Origin: Piezodorus guildinii
Taxonomy: Eukaryota > Arthropoda > Insecta > Hemiptera > Pentatomidae
Assembly (NCBI GenBank): GCA_023052935.1
Contig: CM041292.1
Span: forward strand, 105,889,906-105,953,905
Length of the DNA stretch: 64,000 bases
Direction: 5' to 3'
This document shows positions 11,850-24,060 of this stretch, one piece after another. The translations under genes and the position numbers were made by a program. The stretch's first letter is position 1, and every line of letters starts with the position of its first letter. Under the pieces are notes generated by a model. It did not search any database. It had not been told where the DNA came from and saw only the letters and a program-made list of their open reading frames with translations.

Positions 11850-12720
11850 ATTTTTATTACTTTCACTTACCTATATATGAAATATATAGTAAGGGAAAGT
11901 ATTGCGATCGTAAAAATTTTCGAATTCCAGTTTTCAACGGAAATACACGTTTTTGGATCCCCTGAGTCCAAATAACCAAGTCCCAGAAAAATGTCTGTGT
12001 GTATGTGTATGCGTATGTGGTAAGCCTAGCGGGAGAACGATAAATGTATAAAACTGAAATTTCATATTTTAGGAGCGTCTATGCCTGAGATGTGACAGCA
12101 ATTTTTCATCATTATCAGTTACCCATAAGAGAAACTTTATACGACACATTTTTCACGTTTTTATGATTTTCTCATAAACGGCTCCAACTATTTTGGTTAA
12201 ACTCCCTGTATCTATGTAAAATTTAATGGGCTTTAATATAATGTAATCATTCTGATTGAAATAGTCTGATAGGGTTTAAATTCCGATAGTTTAAATTTTG
12301 TTCCTCTAATATATCTTCAATTTCGTAGATTTTGAACAAATTAACCATTCCATGGTGTTAACATGGTTAAAATGGATAAATATACAAGTTTTTTTTTTTT
12401 TTTATTTTAAATTTAGATAAGATCTATTATATATATGTGTGTATAATGTACCGTTGGAAAGCTAAAACTTGTACAATAAATATTATCTTATACACAACGT
12501 TGTAAAATGTAATGGAGAGTGATGAAAATCAATAAAACTGATAAAACAATTAACTGATTGTTTTTATAATAATATAATAGATTATTTAATAAAACACTTG
12601 TTTCTATCGGAAAACAATTTGATTATTTCTTTATACTATTTTGTCTCTAACGGTATTCCAAAATTCCTAAATTGATTTTAACAGGTAAGTGAAAGTCGTG
12701 TGTTGCGAGCGCACCAGATT
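11850..12720 (+). mobile_element. T1 dispersed repeat, best end-to-end copy
   Basis: About 870 bp. The left end contains a 42-nt hairpin (11859-11900) in which ACTTTCACTTACC pairs with a near-complement ending GGGAAAGT. The right end carries the inverted word GGTAAGTGAAAGT followed by CGTGTGTTGCGAGCGCACC, a short GC-rich palindrome. The terminal words therefore form a 13-bp terminal inverted repeat. No coding frame is present. The same blocks in the same order occur at 1256, 13309, 19233, 21642, 25107, 29818, 38812 and 59700. The class is uncertain (non-autonomous DNA transposon or other foldback-ended element). Confidence 0.75.
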
Positions 12721-13308
12721 TTTTTTTCTTGTCTAATTGTTAGTTTGAAAATACTTAACCTTAAGTATAGTGCTGTTAGATCAGTAGCAGGCTCCTAGCA
12801 TTCAGTCTCTGACATGCTTTCTGGAAACCCGCTTACCGCACCAAACGCCAAAACGCGTGCAGTATATACGTGCCCTTACCAGTGCCCTTATAGCCTTGAA
12901 TTGTTAGGTATAGTGAACTTTTATTAATGGTGACTTTAAAAAAAAAAAGGTATTACTCGTTAAATGTTAATTATGTATATTTTTTTATTAACTTACTAAT
13001 CATGCTCAGCAGCAATGAATTAAAGTACTATTAATAGTTTTAATATGTTACTTCCAAAAGTTCATAGTCTATTGTGTTAATAATGCTAGTAGATAGAACA
13101 ACATAAAAATAAATAAATAAATACAATTTAAAAAAATCATAAATGAGAGAAAAACAAATATAAATTACTGAGATGGGAAAAACTAAATCATATAGCTTTC
13201 ATTATATTAGTAAAATAAATATAAAACTATAATAATTTATTCAAGCAACTTTGTTTGTATATAATTAAGAAAATATTTTTGAAAAGTAATAACAGAAGCT
13301 ATTTATAA
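12721..13308. other. Unique DNA with a GC-richer patch
   Basis: 12770-12900 is richer in G+C than its surroundings and not repeated here. The rest is AT-rich with short (AAAT)n. No gene is supported. Confidence 0.35.
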
Positions 13309-13400
13309 CCTTCACTTACCTATATATGGAAGGGAAAGTATTGCGATCGTGAAAATTTTTCCAGTTTTCAACGGAAATACACGTTTTTAAAAATAAATTT
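13309..13400 (+). mobile_element. T1 fragment, left end only
   Basis: It shares the T1 left terminus (CTTCACTTACCTATATATGG, then GGGAAAGTATTGCGATCGTG, then the 'ccagttttcaacggaaat' block) and stops after the 'acacgttttt' word, so most of the element is missing. It lies about 590 bp downstream of the complete copy in the same orientation. Confidence 0.75.
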
Positions 13401-14741
13401 TCTTTATCTTAGTTGCCCTTAGTTGAAATTAAAATAAATAATTTCATAATATAGTATTATTGATTATTTAGAGCTTGTTTTGATTATTGTTGATATATAT
13501 GTAGATCTTTTCATGTAATTTGTATTTTGTTTTTTTGCTATAGACATTATTTCATCGTTATGAGAATAGATCCAAGTTTAATTAAAATGTTTATTATCGC
13601 TGAATAATAATTTTCTCATTATACACAAACCTGAGATTTAACTCCAACTTTTTTAATCCAAATATTTTTTTAAATAATTTCAAAAATTAGTAATAAAACA
13701 ACATTATTGATTAATTAATTTATAATTTTTTGTGTGATAATTAACAATCATATCAATATTTTCTTCACAGTTATGCTATTGAAGTTAATTATTGTTATGG
13801 ATATGTTTTTTTTTTTTAGGATTGATTATTTTGTTTTTAGGTCATATAAATGTATTGATTACCTACAGATTACGAGATTATAATAAACTTTCCCAATAAC
13901 AATAATATAATACACTTGGATCGTAAGGTAGCTGATAAACAACACTAGGAGGCATCTAGTGGTGGCTTTAGGTAAGCTGATCCAATGCCAAGAGAACTAG
14001 TCTCAACCTGTTGTCTCATTTATTGTCCCTGTTTAGAAATAAATAATCATTTAATGACTTTCCCAAGTTTAACTGCTGTTTCATTGTTTGTTTGGAAGGA
14101 CATATCATGTCCACAATATGGCTCAAACAATATTATTCTTGAGATGTACTTTGAGTTTTGTAATGTGGTTATATTAAAACATTTAACAACGAAGATAATT
14201 ATTATAAATAAGAGTGAAGATGAGATCAAACGTCGGAAAGAAATAATAATAAACTTGTCTAGAAACAACAAATAATTCTTATATCCTTTAAAACAGTTAG
14301 ATTATAAACCAGATTTGTGATACATTTTTAGGATAATTGTTTGGCCTAAAAAAAATATAAAAATAAAATAAAATAGAATTTCACTGATTTAAATTCTATC
14401 TTTCGTTTACTTAAGGATTTAATTTTTACAAACGAAATAAATTGTGCTAAATTCCTAAAAATATATGGTTCCAGATAATGTTCTAGTAGTATTAAAAGTG
14501 CTAGAAAAAAGATTTTTTTTTAAAATTTATCGTGGCAAATTTATCTGAATATACACCCACTTATTGTATTCATCATTGAGGTATTGAGTTATCAAGAACT
14601 GATGTATTTATTTAGAATAAAAATGTATATTTTTTGCGATCTTCCTCAAGGTTTGCACGTTCATGGGTTAACGATAACACCTACTTTGCTATTAAAAAAA
14701 AAAAAAAAATTGAATGTAGTAATTGTCATTCTGGTTTTATG
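13401..14741. other. AT-rich DNA, no gene seen
   Basis: A 96-codon plus frame (13985-14275) and an overlapping minus frame are probably chance: no domain, lysine/isoleucine-rich AT-biased composition and no splice context. Confidence 0.4.
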
Positions 14742-15032
14742 CGATAGGTTTATTTGTTTCTCTATTCATTTAACGCGACTTTGTGCTGCTTGCTATGCTT
14801 ATTGTACAATGTTACAGTGGAAGTTTTAAATTTTGCCTATCCAGGATTAATCATGATAGGGATCTTTAACGAGTACCTGACATCAAACAGGATCAGGATA
14901 ACTTTTTTATGTCCCCTCCTTAAGGACGGCATTATGGCATTGAATAATCCTATGGCACCTGCCAGATTTTGAGCCCGTTGCCTTGGGCACATAACGCTGT
15001 TATGATAACCATTGTATCATTGGTAACCCCTT
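14742..15032 (-). mobile_element. SINE-B copy, minus strand
   Basis: Reading on the minus strand, a decayed tRNA-like head (near 15032) leads into the family body: a proline/alanine-codon-like 'gacggcat' word, 'atcctgat' stretch, 'gagtacctgacatc' complement and 'aaattttgcctatccagg' complement. It ends in an A-rich AAATGAATAGAG-type tail at 14742. The order of blocks is the same as at 28682-28950 and 43170-43459, with many substitutions. Confidence 0.75.
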
Positions 15033-15650
15033 GCCATAGATTCAAATGATGTAAAAACATTTAACAAATAAAACTATAAAATTTAATTCTCATAGATACC
15101 GCACTTGTCCTTTAGCTGTTTGTTCCAAGCTACAGTGTTGCCTAGCGACCCGATGCTAGAACCATATGAATATCGATTTTAAACGTTTTATTCATGAATG
15201 GATGTGAAATGACCTCCATGGTGCGGCGTTGGCTAGTTAGGCCGCCCACCAGGGCCGCGCACAACTATAATGGTCTGCTAGCTTTTATCATTTCATCACG
15301 TCAAATCATTATTGCATGGATTTTACATCAGATTCACATTTGTGTAAGTTATCTGTTTGATGTGGGTTCCCTCTGATTGGATGATTTCCATATCCATTAT
15401 AAATCGGCCGGATGATTATCTTTGCTTCGGCTTTAGGAATCAATGATACTTTATTTCTACTGCTGAATATCCCTCTGTGACATAATAAGAGAAAGGATTA
15501 CTATGGGATTGCATGTTTTGTTATCCTTTAGATATACGATGGAATATGAAATCAGTATTCCTACAACTATATTTTTATTGTGAATGCTAAAATTCCTGAT
15601 GAAATATGTTGGCTTGATGATGACTCATATGTGTGAGACGCTATATATAT
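15033..15650. other. Unique DNA with a GC-rich patch near 15200-15270
   Basis: A short patch containing ATGGTGCGGCGTTGGCTAG and a CCGCCCACCAGGGCCGCGC word stands out from the AT-rich flank. No ORF or repeat family is recognised. Confidence 0.35.
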
Positions 15651-15883
15651 CTGTGGCTGTCGTGAATAAGTGGTTAAATCAAAATCTTTCATTTTACAGG
15701 TGAGCGACTTAAACTTTACGTAATACCCAAAATAGAGTAATAACACACAGCTTTCTTTCCACCTGAAATTTCTTCCACCAAGAAATTTCTTTAACCAATT
15801 TAACACGACGTGGGGGACGGTCTAAGGGAGAGTTAACTCATTTTTGATATAACTCGAGTTATCCAGTATTTCACGACAGCCAC

Positions 15884-15885
<2 letters not shown>
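15651..15885. mobile_element. T3, small TA-flanked MITE
   Basis: CTGTGGCTGTCGTGAA at 15651 is repeated in inverted form at the right end (…TTCACGACAGCCACAG to 15885), and the inverted similarity continues for a few more bases. Both ends abut alternating TA sequence, consistent with insertion at TA as in Tc1/mariner-type elements, or with a foldback in a TA array. The 235-bp interior is non-coding. Confidence 0.6.

Positions 15886-15968
<83 letters not shown>
15886..15968. repeat. (TA)n array followed by poly(T)
   Basis: About 23 TA units run from the end of T3 into an ATT-broken stretch and then 26 T (15943-15968). Like three other places in this window, the TA array leads straight into poly(T). 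Confidence 0.85.
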
Positions 15969-16496
15969 GTAAAAGTTAAAGTAGTTTTAAGGTAAAAAAA
16001 ACAACATTGATATGACAGTTACAAATTCAGTTGCTTGTGTTAAAGAGAATTCATAAATTTTATCATAGAAATTTTGGAAAACGTATGTGCTGTATTTATT
16101 TGAACATCTCACTTGGTTTTGGATTTTTATCAACCAAAATATTGATGTATGCAAATTCCTCTTTCACAAAGAATGGAATAATTTTCAATTACTGTAGAAT
16201 AACACATTTGGGTGCCGGGGCGTGGCTGAGAGATTCCTTGGATGAATGTAAATAGTGAAAGTTTTTTTGATATTTTTCCCTCGTTTGTTAATCTTGAGTG
16301 TTAGGATTTTATTTTAAAATCTATATTTATCAAGTTTTAAATTATTTTTAAATAATTTACTGTACATATGGATTGAATGGTGTCTTATATCACTAATACT
16401 CATTGTCATTGATTTTGGTAGATTGTATTATTTCTCAATAAAAAGATAAGTAATCTAATTGAAGGTACAGAAAACGATTTCATACACCCTTTAAAA
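15969..16496. other. AT-rich DNA, no gene seen
   Basis: A 74-codon plus frame (16031-16255) has no recognisable motif. Nothing else is supported. Confidence 0.4.
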
Positions 16497-16585
16497 AAAT
16501 CAATAGAGCCATCTGCAGGGTTCATCAGGTGACCTTGGGCATGCCGCTGTTACGCTAGATACTACACCGAAGGTCACCCCACCTA
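16497..16585 (-). mobile_element. SINE-B head fragment, minus strand
   Basis: On the minus strand the sequence matches the tRNA-like head of SINE-B: TAGCGTAACAGCGGCATGCC resembles the 'ttagcataacagcctcctatgcc' region, followed by 'aaggtca' and a box-B-like segment with one or two changes. The body is missing. Confidence 0.55.
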
Positions 16586-17899
16586 TTTGCCATTTTAAAT
16601 ATTTTATTTTCTCTAATTATTACTAGTTGTGTTTGAATGGTTGCTAATAAATAAATAGTTGTTTTATTTTGCTTAAAGCCAAAATAAAAGCGTTTCGTTG
16701 TCTCTCAAATTTAATTATGTTTCTGTACATAAAATTAACACTTAAGAAAGTATATATTCAAAATGGTTTAGATTGGTGTTAGTACATTGACTCACATTCC
16801 AGTTGTACCTTCCACGCACTCTAATATAGTGTGCCGTTAGACAGATGCTAAGGAAGCCCTGCCAAGGCTTAGATAAGGGAGCTGTATGTTTTTCTAAGTC
16901 CTCGCAATGTTTTTTCCACGAGTGGAGATCTACTGTGTAATTAACAGAGCAATTAGGAAGTTGTAATAGCCATCGCCCCAAGCCTGGCTAAAGTCGATTA
17001 ATACACCCACCGGTCCCGTCTGCGGTATTTAAAGGCTCTTGTTTCTCCCCTTTTTATTATTATTATTATTTTTTTCTACCTTCTCATTGCTTTGTTATTG
17101 TTTTTAAATTGATGAGTTGAAAATAATTAAAAAATTATAATATTAACTATTCAATATTTTTTAACGGTGCATGAATCTGCATAGGAAATACTAAAAATTA
17201 ACAAGAATGAAACAACTCAATAATTATAAATATAAGTTAAAACAGTTTTTTTTCCTACGTACTTTCTGTACTCTGTAATTACTGTAAGTATTTCATGTTA
17301 ATTTAATGTATTATTTTAAATAGGTATGGATGTGTTTAAAATGATCATTTATTTGTTAACTTGTTATATGTATAGGTTTTTTTTTTTTTTGTTTTTTTAT
17401 ATTTATTATATATAATATTGTACTATTTTATATTTTTATGTAATTTGACTATGTTTTTGTTTTTATGTAATAATTGTATGCTACATGTTCATATCGAAAC
17501 AAATTTTATTATATCTCAATAAATGAGAATATATTTAATTAAAAAAATAAATAAAATTTCATATATATAAATCTCTAACACGTATCTTTTAAAACAACTA
17601 TGAATCAAAATTAAAACAAGCAAACGTTAATTATCATCCACATCTTATATTGCAAAAAGATATCAAAATAAGTTTATTTGTAGGTTTTTGTATAATTTTT
17701 CCTACAACCATACATAATCACGATTTAATTTTACCACTAACTATAGATTATTTAATTAGATTATAACTACTAAATGAACCAAACATTTGCTGATTATAAG
17801 GATGTCTCATCCGAAATCATTTATAAATATTTTGTCAATATGTAAAAATGTAAATAAAGTTAATTTTCTTTCTACTTTTTCTATCGAAACAAGTATAGT
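16586..17899. other. Unique DNA with a candidate conserved island at 16750-17040
   Basis: 16750-17040 is GC-richer, unique in the window and open for 79 codons on the minus strand (16742-16981), but no protein family is recognised. It may be a non-coding regulatory island. From 17041 to 17899 the DNA is AT-rich with T-runs and an ATTATT microsatellite. Confidence 0.35.
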
Positions 17900-18250
17900 A
17901 AGTTCAATTAGACGACTGCTATCCGGGTCCCGTATTCAAAACCCTGTTTTGGCTGAATAATTTGTGTTCTGCTATTTCAGCTGTGAGACAGACCTAGGGT
18001 AGGAGACCCTCTTGGGGCACACCCATACTCGAAAAATTGGTTACCTAAAAGTTGGAGAAAAACCTGGCGGTTGTGCATAATCTCAATTATTCAAAAGTTA
18101 TTTTGGCAAAACATGTTGCTAAATTGGGGTTATGAAAAAAAAAAAAAATAAAAAAAAAAAATAATCTCCGCCTAATCTTCTCCTACCACGACCGTATGAA
18201 TAGCAACAGTACGATTCTCTCTATTTGTGCCGAGCCCAAGATGGGTACAA
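17900..18250 (+). mobile_element. SINE-A copy with a nested A-tailed insertion
   Basis: The block order equals that of the reference copy at 54253: the end of a tRNA head (a decayed GTATTCAAAACC in place of box B), 'ctgctatttcagctg', 'cctagggtaggagaccctc', 'acctggcggttgtg' and 'gagcccaagatggg', then a T-rich tail. The body is split by a 76-bp insert (18085-18160). Confidence 0.75.
18085..18160 (+). mobile_element. 76-bp A-tailed insertion inside SINE-A
   Basis: The insert ends in two A-runs broken by one T and is flanked by the 8-bp direct repeat ATAATCTC (18077-18084 and 18161-18168). That pattern fits a very short, 5'-truncated target-primed reverse-transcription product. Its source family is not identified. 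Confidence 0.6.
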
Positions 18251-19232
18251 GTTTTGATTTTTTTGTAGTGATACTAAAAAGAAGATAGCTGGAGGTAAAA
18301 AAAAATATATATATCTTGATAATCTTTATGAAAAATAAACTGCTCTTTGGATATTATAATTTTGTGACTAGTTTCAAATCTATCTAGTTTTAAATGTCTT
18401 ATTATAAAAAATATATAAGACCTTAATATTTCTAACTACAATTCACAAAGCTAACTATATAAAACTGAATGAATAAAGTAACTGGGTAAATTCCAAATCT
18501 TCTACAGTTCAGAAAAAATAAATAAATAAAAAAAATAATATGGTAATTGAAATAGTGTGATATTGCAAAACCACATCGTTATTATTACCTAACTGACTTA
18601 CAACTTTGTAAAATAATTATTGAATTTATAGATTGGAATTGAATATAACATTTCTATTAGTGGTACTGTTTTAAGCTTACAGGTAAAGCCTTATAGAAAA
18701 AATTCGGTTATTGTATTTTTAGAGTGAACTTATAATCCTGTTAGTGTTCTTTTCAATTAAATATATTGATTATGTTAAATACACAAATACCATATCAATT
18801 ATAGGCCTCTTTAAAATGCTATCGCAGTTCCGTGCGTTATTTTATAATAATAATAATTTTTTTTCGTTAAAACAAATATTATTATTATACGCTATTCGAA
18901 AATAAATAATTAAAAATGATGTTTACCTTGTTTTAATAAGAGAAATGCTTTATTTACCCGAAACGGCATGAACTGTCATGATTACCGAGAGCTGGCACAG
19001 CAGACTGTAAATAAGAGACGGAGTTTGTTCCGTTGATTAAATTGGATCAAATATACTTCTGTTACCTTGTTTATTGTAGTTGATTAAATTATTTATTTAT
19101 TTTTTATTTTACTATTAATTATTGTTCAAATATTCATTCTATTAAATATTCAAACATTTATATTGCATTCAACGGTTACTAATTTTGTAAAGGTTACCAG
19201 AATGTTATCTCATTAAAGTTAAATTAAATTTT
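18251..19232. other. AT-rich DNA, no gene seen
   Basis: Very AT-rich with short A-runs and an (ATA)n tract near 18850. No coding evidence. Confidence 0.4.
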
Positions 19233-19350
19233 TTTGTCATTTTCTCTTTTCTTTATGTGAAATATAAGATAAGGTGAAATAGTGCGATAATAGAAAATCA
19301 TGTTTCTCATGGAAAATAGATGTTTTTTAGGTTCTCTTAGTCAAATATTA
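19233..19350 (+). mobile_element. T1 fragment, diverged left part
   Basis: The words 'tgtgaaatataagataaggtg', 'aatagtgcgataatag', 'ctcatggaaaatagatgttttt' and 'ctcttagtcaaat' line up in order with the first 140 bp of T1. The divergence is high, so this is an old copy. Confidence 0.5.
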
Positions 19351-20509
19351 TGAAATAAAAATAAGGAATAAATAGTCAACTGTGTAATAAATACAGAGGA
19401 TGAGATGATTAGGGTTGCGTTTAAAAAGACATAAAATAGAAAATACTATTTATTAATCTACGTTTTAACCCACGTTGTGGTTCTTTATCGAGCTATAATC
19501 CGTTAAGAATATGAATATTAGCTGGATATGAAAAATAACTACGAAATAAATATTCGTACGATGTAACTCCTAAGATTTTTTTAGTGTGTTACAGTCATTG
19601 ACATTTCTTGTTTTTTTTTAATAGGTCATCCTAATTCAGGTCATGAAAATTTATACTGATACTCAATTCATTCTTTTATTGTTATTTATTTGTTATTATC
19701 TTTTCGTGATGCTTTGTTTTACAATACGATATCGAATTTTCAAATTTCAGTTTGATTGTCGATTTCCTTCGCCATAATCTACTGGCCATGGTATGATTAT
19801 CCATACTGATTCTTCATAGTGATGTTATTGATTAACCAATTAAAATTAGGAAATTCTAATTTATAATACAGGAAAATTTATATCTATTTTCATGTAAATA
19901 AGTGAGAAAATTTATCATTAAGTTTAAACCCTCTGCAAAACAATGAAAATATGGTTGCTCCTTCTCTTAAAATTTGAATTTCCACGTTTCGTTTTAGAAA
20001 CGTCTAGCCCAAATAAAAAAATAAAAAAAATCCGTTTGTATGCAATTCAGTTATCGCCTATTAGGTTGGTTATTAGATTCCTAAAAAAATAAACGAAAAT
20101 TGTGACACGATCCTTATTTACATGATCACTTCATTGCTTAGAAGCTATAGAAAATAATATTAAAAATCCCGTAGGGTCAATCCATTTGAATTGGAATCGT
20201 CTAATTTCCATTAATTTTGCCGCTTAACGATTGAGATTTTCATTTTTTTTTTTTTTTTTATCAGTTATTCTCTATTATTTCTTTAGTATAAAAACATAGA
20301 TAAAATTTTTTTCTAGCTGATAATTTTAGTGTTGCAGTCGTTTTAAGTCTGCTTCGCGGCCGGAAACATGTGTTAGGAAAATATTTCTAGTACTTGTAAT
20401 TTTGTAGATTTGTTGGAAAGAATAAAGTATTCTGTATTTTTGTAAGTTTATGCATAAGTTCTAAAATTTAACGTATCGTAAAGAATATGTATTTAGCACA
20501 TTATTGTTT
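19351..20509. other. AT-rich DNA, no gene seen
   Basis: No supported gene. A small GC-richer word cluster lies near 20330-20380. Confidence 0.4.
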
Positions 20510-20955
20510 TTAAACAATTCTTTATTGAGCAATATTACAATCTGTCCAATTTAGGACATTTTTAATAGTGATAAAGTACAACATTCATCATACATTCACA
20601 CGATATATACAAAACAATAAATTTATATAATAATAATAATACAATATACATATATACAAAACAAAATCAATAAACATATATACAAAGTCACTCATACCTA
20701 TATACAATTCACAAGCATACAGCACGTGAGTGGAGAATCTAGCCAATGCTAGAACTCCAATATACATGTTACAAGAGGTCTCGAGGCCACTGCCGTTTCA
20801 ACCTTCTAGGAGGATGGTAAGGATGTGTGGAGCTGGATAAAGATTGAGCTAGGGGATTAGGGTGATGGATAAGGTCCTAAAGAAATATAGAGAATTTTAA
20901 TGGTATAAGGTCCAAAATAAATGGAATATTTAGGTCGTGGTGTAAGGTTAGCACA
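20510..20955 (-). mobile_element. Jockey-1 family, 5'-truncated copy (3' UTR plus ORF2 end)
   Basis: On the minus strand this is collinear with the 3' part of the full-length Jockey element (compare 30750-31380): the end of ORF2 including the NIPF-type motif region, the 'ctgccgtttcaa' complement word near the ORF2 stop, a 3' UTR rich in 'atatatacaa', and the 'tattgagcaatattacaatctg' terminus. The 5' truncation is at about 20955. Several substitutions and small indels make it a dead copy. Confidence 0.85.
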
Positions 20956-21641
20956 TTATTAAGTCATTTTTCCGTAATTGAGTGAATCTTTGATATCATA
21001 CCCTATACTGTTTGACATTAAATTTTGTCAAATAATAACGGAGAAAATGTGTTGAGTTAACACAATAGTTAAGATATAAATCCATAGAAATAGCAAGGAG
21101 GCCGTAAAAAGGGCTCAAATTAATTTGTATAAAGCTAAAATATCCTTGAACTGATAAAGAAGACTTTTACTATAAATGTTTATTATTAGAGCGTAGGGTG
21201 TGCTTACAGTAACCCCACACCAGTGAAAATGGAGCCGCAGCTTTTGGATTTGCCCTGTGTGGAATCAATTTCCCTGAGCGAGAGCGGTAGAGCAGTGTAT
21301 GTTTATCCGAGTGTAGACCGACAGGCTCCAATATATCTCGGCTAATGAATAGCTGTCTTCGTTAAGAGCGTAATTGCCCTTGCTTCACTTGATACTGTCT
21401 TCTATAGCCGTTCCAAACCTGCCCTATTGTGCCTTTTGTATATGTCATGTCTTGTAGATGCTTGAAATTGTGGTAAATCATCTCGTATTCACCCAACTTT
21501 GAGATTATATTCACATTATTCCGTTTCTTAATGAAAGCAGGTATCTTATTTTATTTTTCCTCCGTTTTAACGCTTAATAGTATTAATACATTGTTAAATT
21601 TATTTTCAATAATAAACCTTTGTGATCTACCACAAAAAAAA
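20956..21641. other. Unique DNA with GC-richer island at 21190-21440
   Basis: The island is not repeated elsewhere in the window. No ORF of note is present. It contains TAATGA/GTAATTG homeodomain-like words in GC-balanced context, which makes a cis-regulatory role possible but unproven. Confidence 0.3.
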
Positions 21642-22244
21642 TCTGGTGCGGGCTACACACGACTTTCACTTACCTCCGTTTTAAGAATCTATTAAAGAAT
21701 TTTCAAACACAGTAAGAGATATAAATAAGTGAAACCATTACAGATTTAATTAAATGGAATCTCAGTGGAAACGTGTGTTTTATTAAAAGATCTGTAATAT
21801 TATTATCTAAAAGAATCACTTAGTTTTATCGGCTTTTCATCACTCTCTATTAACTTTTAAAAGCTTGTGTATGAAATAATATTTTTTCTAAAATCTTTAG
21901 CTTTCCAATGGTATATTATACATGTATATTACTGTTCATAAGTTAAAAAATAAAAAAATGCATTAAAAAAAACTATTTCAGTTTTCTCCTTTAGTTGTTT
22001 TTCGAATTCACCCAACATATTTAGCTGTTACTTATCAATGCTAACAAGATAATTTGGTTATTGTTATAGAATCTACAAAATTAAAGATGTACAAAAATCT
22101 ACACCCGCAGACTTTTTTGCGCGACTTGGTTATTTGGACTCAGCGGACCCTAAAATGTGTATTTCCGTTGAAAACTGTAATTCGAAAATTTAAACGATCG
22201 CAATACTTTCCCTTACTATATATAGTAAGTGAAAGTAAAAATTA
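21642..22244 (-). mobile_element. T1 dispersed repeat, both ends present, minus orientation
   Basis: It begins with the reverse complement of the T1 right end (CTGGTGCGGGCTACACACGA, then CTTTCACTTACC) and ends with the left end in reverse (GATCGCAATACTTTCCCTTA, then the terminal hairpin and GTAAGTGAAAGT). About 600 bp, so it is internally shorter than the 870-bp copy or carries a different interior, which it shares with 1256-1712. An 85-codon plus frame (22054-22311) crosses its end and is chance. Confidence 0.75.
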
Positions 22245-23690
22245 CCCCCTCTCTCTTCCCTCAAAATTTGAGGATGTACGTTTCAAGATAGAAAAAGTAG
22301 AACCCGAATAACAAATAAAAACTGAATTCCGTTTGTACGCCGTCCATGATATTTCTCCGTAACTACTGGGCTAGTTTTTTTTTTTTTTTTAATTTGCCAC
22401 AAAAAATTATGGCATAAAACGATTATCAAAACACCTTTACGTTGATATCAGCTGGTTTTATTTATTTTATTGTAAAATGGATTTAAAGTGATTTAATTAT
22501 TTATGTAATTAGTTATTTTTGTATATAAAGAAAACATTAATTAATGTTTTTTAACCAAAAAACCGCGAATAACTATAAAAAGAAAAGAAAAAAAAATTGA
22601 AATTTTACACGTAAATATGCCTATAACTCAGATATTTTTGAGAATAGAGAAAAATGTGTATACAATTTTATAATCAGTAAAGCGCGATAAACAGGAAAAT
22701 AAAAGATAGTTGATCTATTTATTTAAGTCACCAATTATAATAGATAGATGTAATTCCACCAAAACTCGGAGATTATTGAAGATAAAAAAACAATCGAAAA
22801 GATTAGCAGATATATCCTAATGTATTTAAATTATAAACCATTGTGTAATAATTTTTTTTTATGTATTGATTAAAATTTTGAAAGATTGTTTTTTTTTTTC
22901 TATATCCGAGCATATTTTGTTAGTTTTTGAGTTATGACATAATAATTTCATAATAAAAAAATGCTGAAGATTATTAAACTATGGTTTAATGATTATCTGG
23001 TCCTACCCACATTGAAAAATGCCAATGACAGACTGATGGCAAAACTAAAAATGCTTATGAATATATGTATTTATATATTTTTTTTAAACGAACTATGCGG
23101 AAAAAAAAGGTCTTTTAAATAAAAAAACTATGGCCTTCGTTTTGTCCCCTGATATTCTATTTTACTTACAAATGAGTATATATTATGTTATCTTGTCAAA
23201 AGGCTTTTGATGTGTGAATCTGATAATTAAATAATAAAAGTAATTAGTGAAATATGTGAGGTTCAGACTTTTTTCGGTCGCTTAAAAATAATTCCATATA
23301 CTTAATAGTACAGGATCTAAGATTAAGCGCAAGACGCAACTGTAGTACTGAAAACGCAGCAGCTACTAGCTGCCACAGTGCCTATTAATAATGAATCCTT
23401 ATCGATATTCGATAAGTATAAAATTATGAAAACATGAGCTTTTTTTAAAATTATCTGTAGAAAATTTATTTCAAAATTTGAAGAATATGATCTTTATAAT
23501 TCGACTATATCATTGTTTGTTGTAAATGCTGTATGGATGTGGTCTCGTATCACTATCACTGTTTATCATTGTGATAAAATCTTGTAATATAGTATCTCAG
23601 TTAAAAAAATTAAATAGTATCTCCCTGATTGGGAAAATAACCGATCATGGACATTTTTATGTCTTGAATATCTATCACTTACTGCTTTAC
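22245..23690. other. AT-rich DNA, no gene seen
   Basis: Long AT-rich stretch with many A- and T-runs. No coding frame, tRNA-like head or inverted repeat is recognised. Confidence 0.45.
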
Positions 23691-24060
23691 CTCGGGAGAT
23701 ATTGAATTTGCGGACGGGTGAGCGGGTTGACAAAGTGTACAGGGTAAAGAAAGAAAAAAGTAATTTACTAACAAAATTGAATTTTACTCATCTATGTACA
23801 TTTAGGTATTGGTAACTTTTTCCGTTCAAGCCAACATAGATCGATAAGGTAGGTCCTGGCGCCAAATATAATATAACAAAAATATTCTCCCTAAATTTCT
23901 GACCAAGTAACTTTCATCCAACGTGTCAGTGATTAAGTGTGTCTGAGGTTGGAAAAAGCGTTAATCCATTAAAGTTACCGCCCTCCTTCCCCACCCAAAC
24001 GACAGATCCGTGTCAATATTTTTGGAGAATTAAAATATAGCGAGAAACGACATCCAACCT
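23691..24060. other. Mixed-composition unique DNA
   Basis: Moderately GC-richer than average, without ORF or repeat. It grades into the island at 24061-24500. Confidence 0.3.

Noticed and set aside
11850..12720. T1 as a Helitron
   Set aside because: There is a 3'-proximal GC-rich palindrome, but no evident TC start or CTRR end, and the terminal words are inverted repeats; left unclassified.
13985..14275. 96-codon plus frame and overlapping minus frame
   Set aside because: Composition follows local AT content, no domain and no splice or start context.
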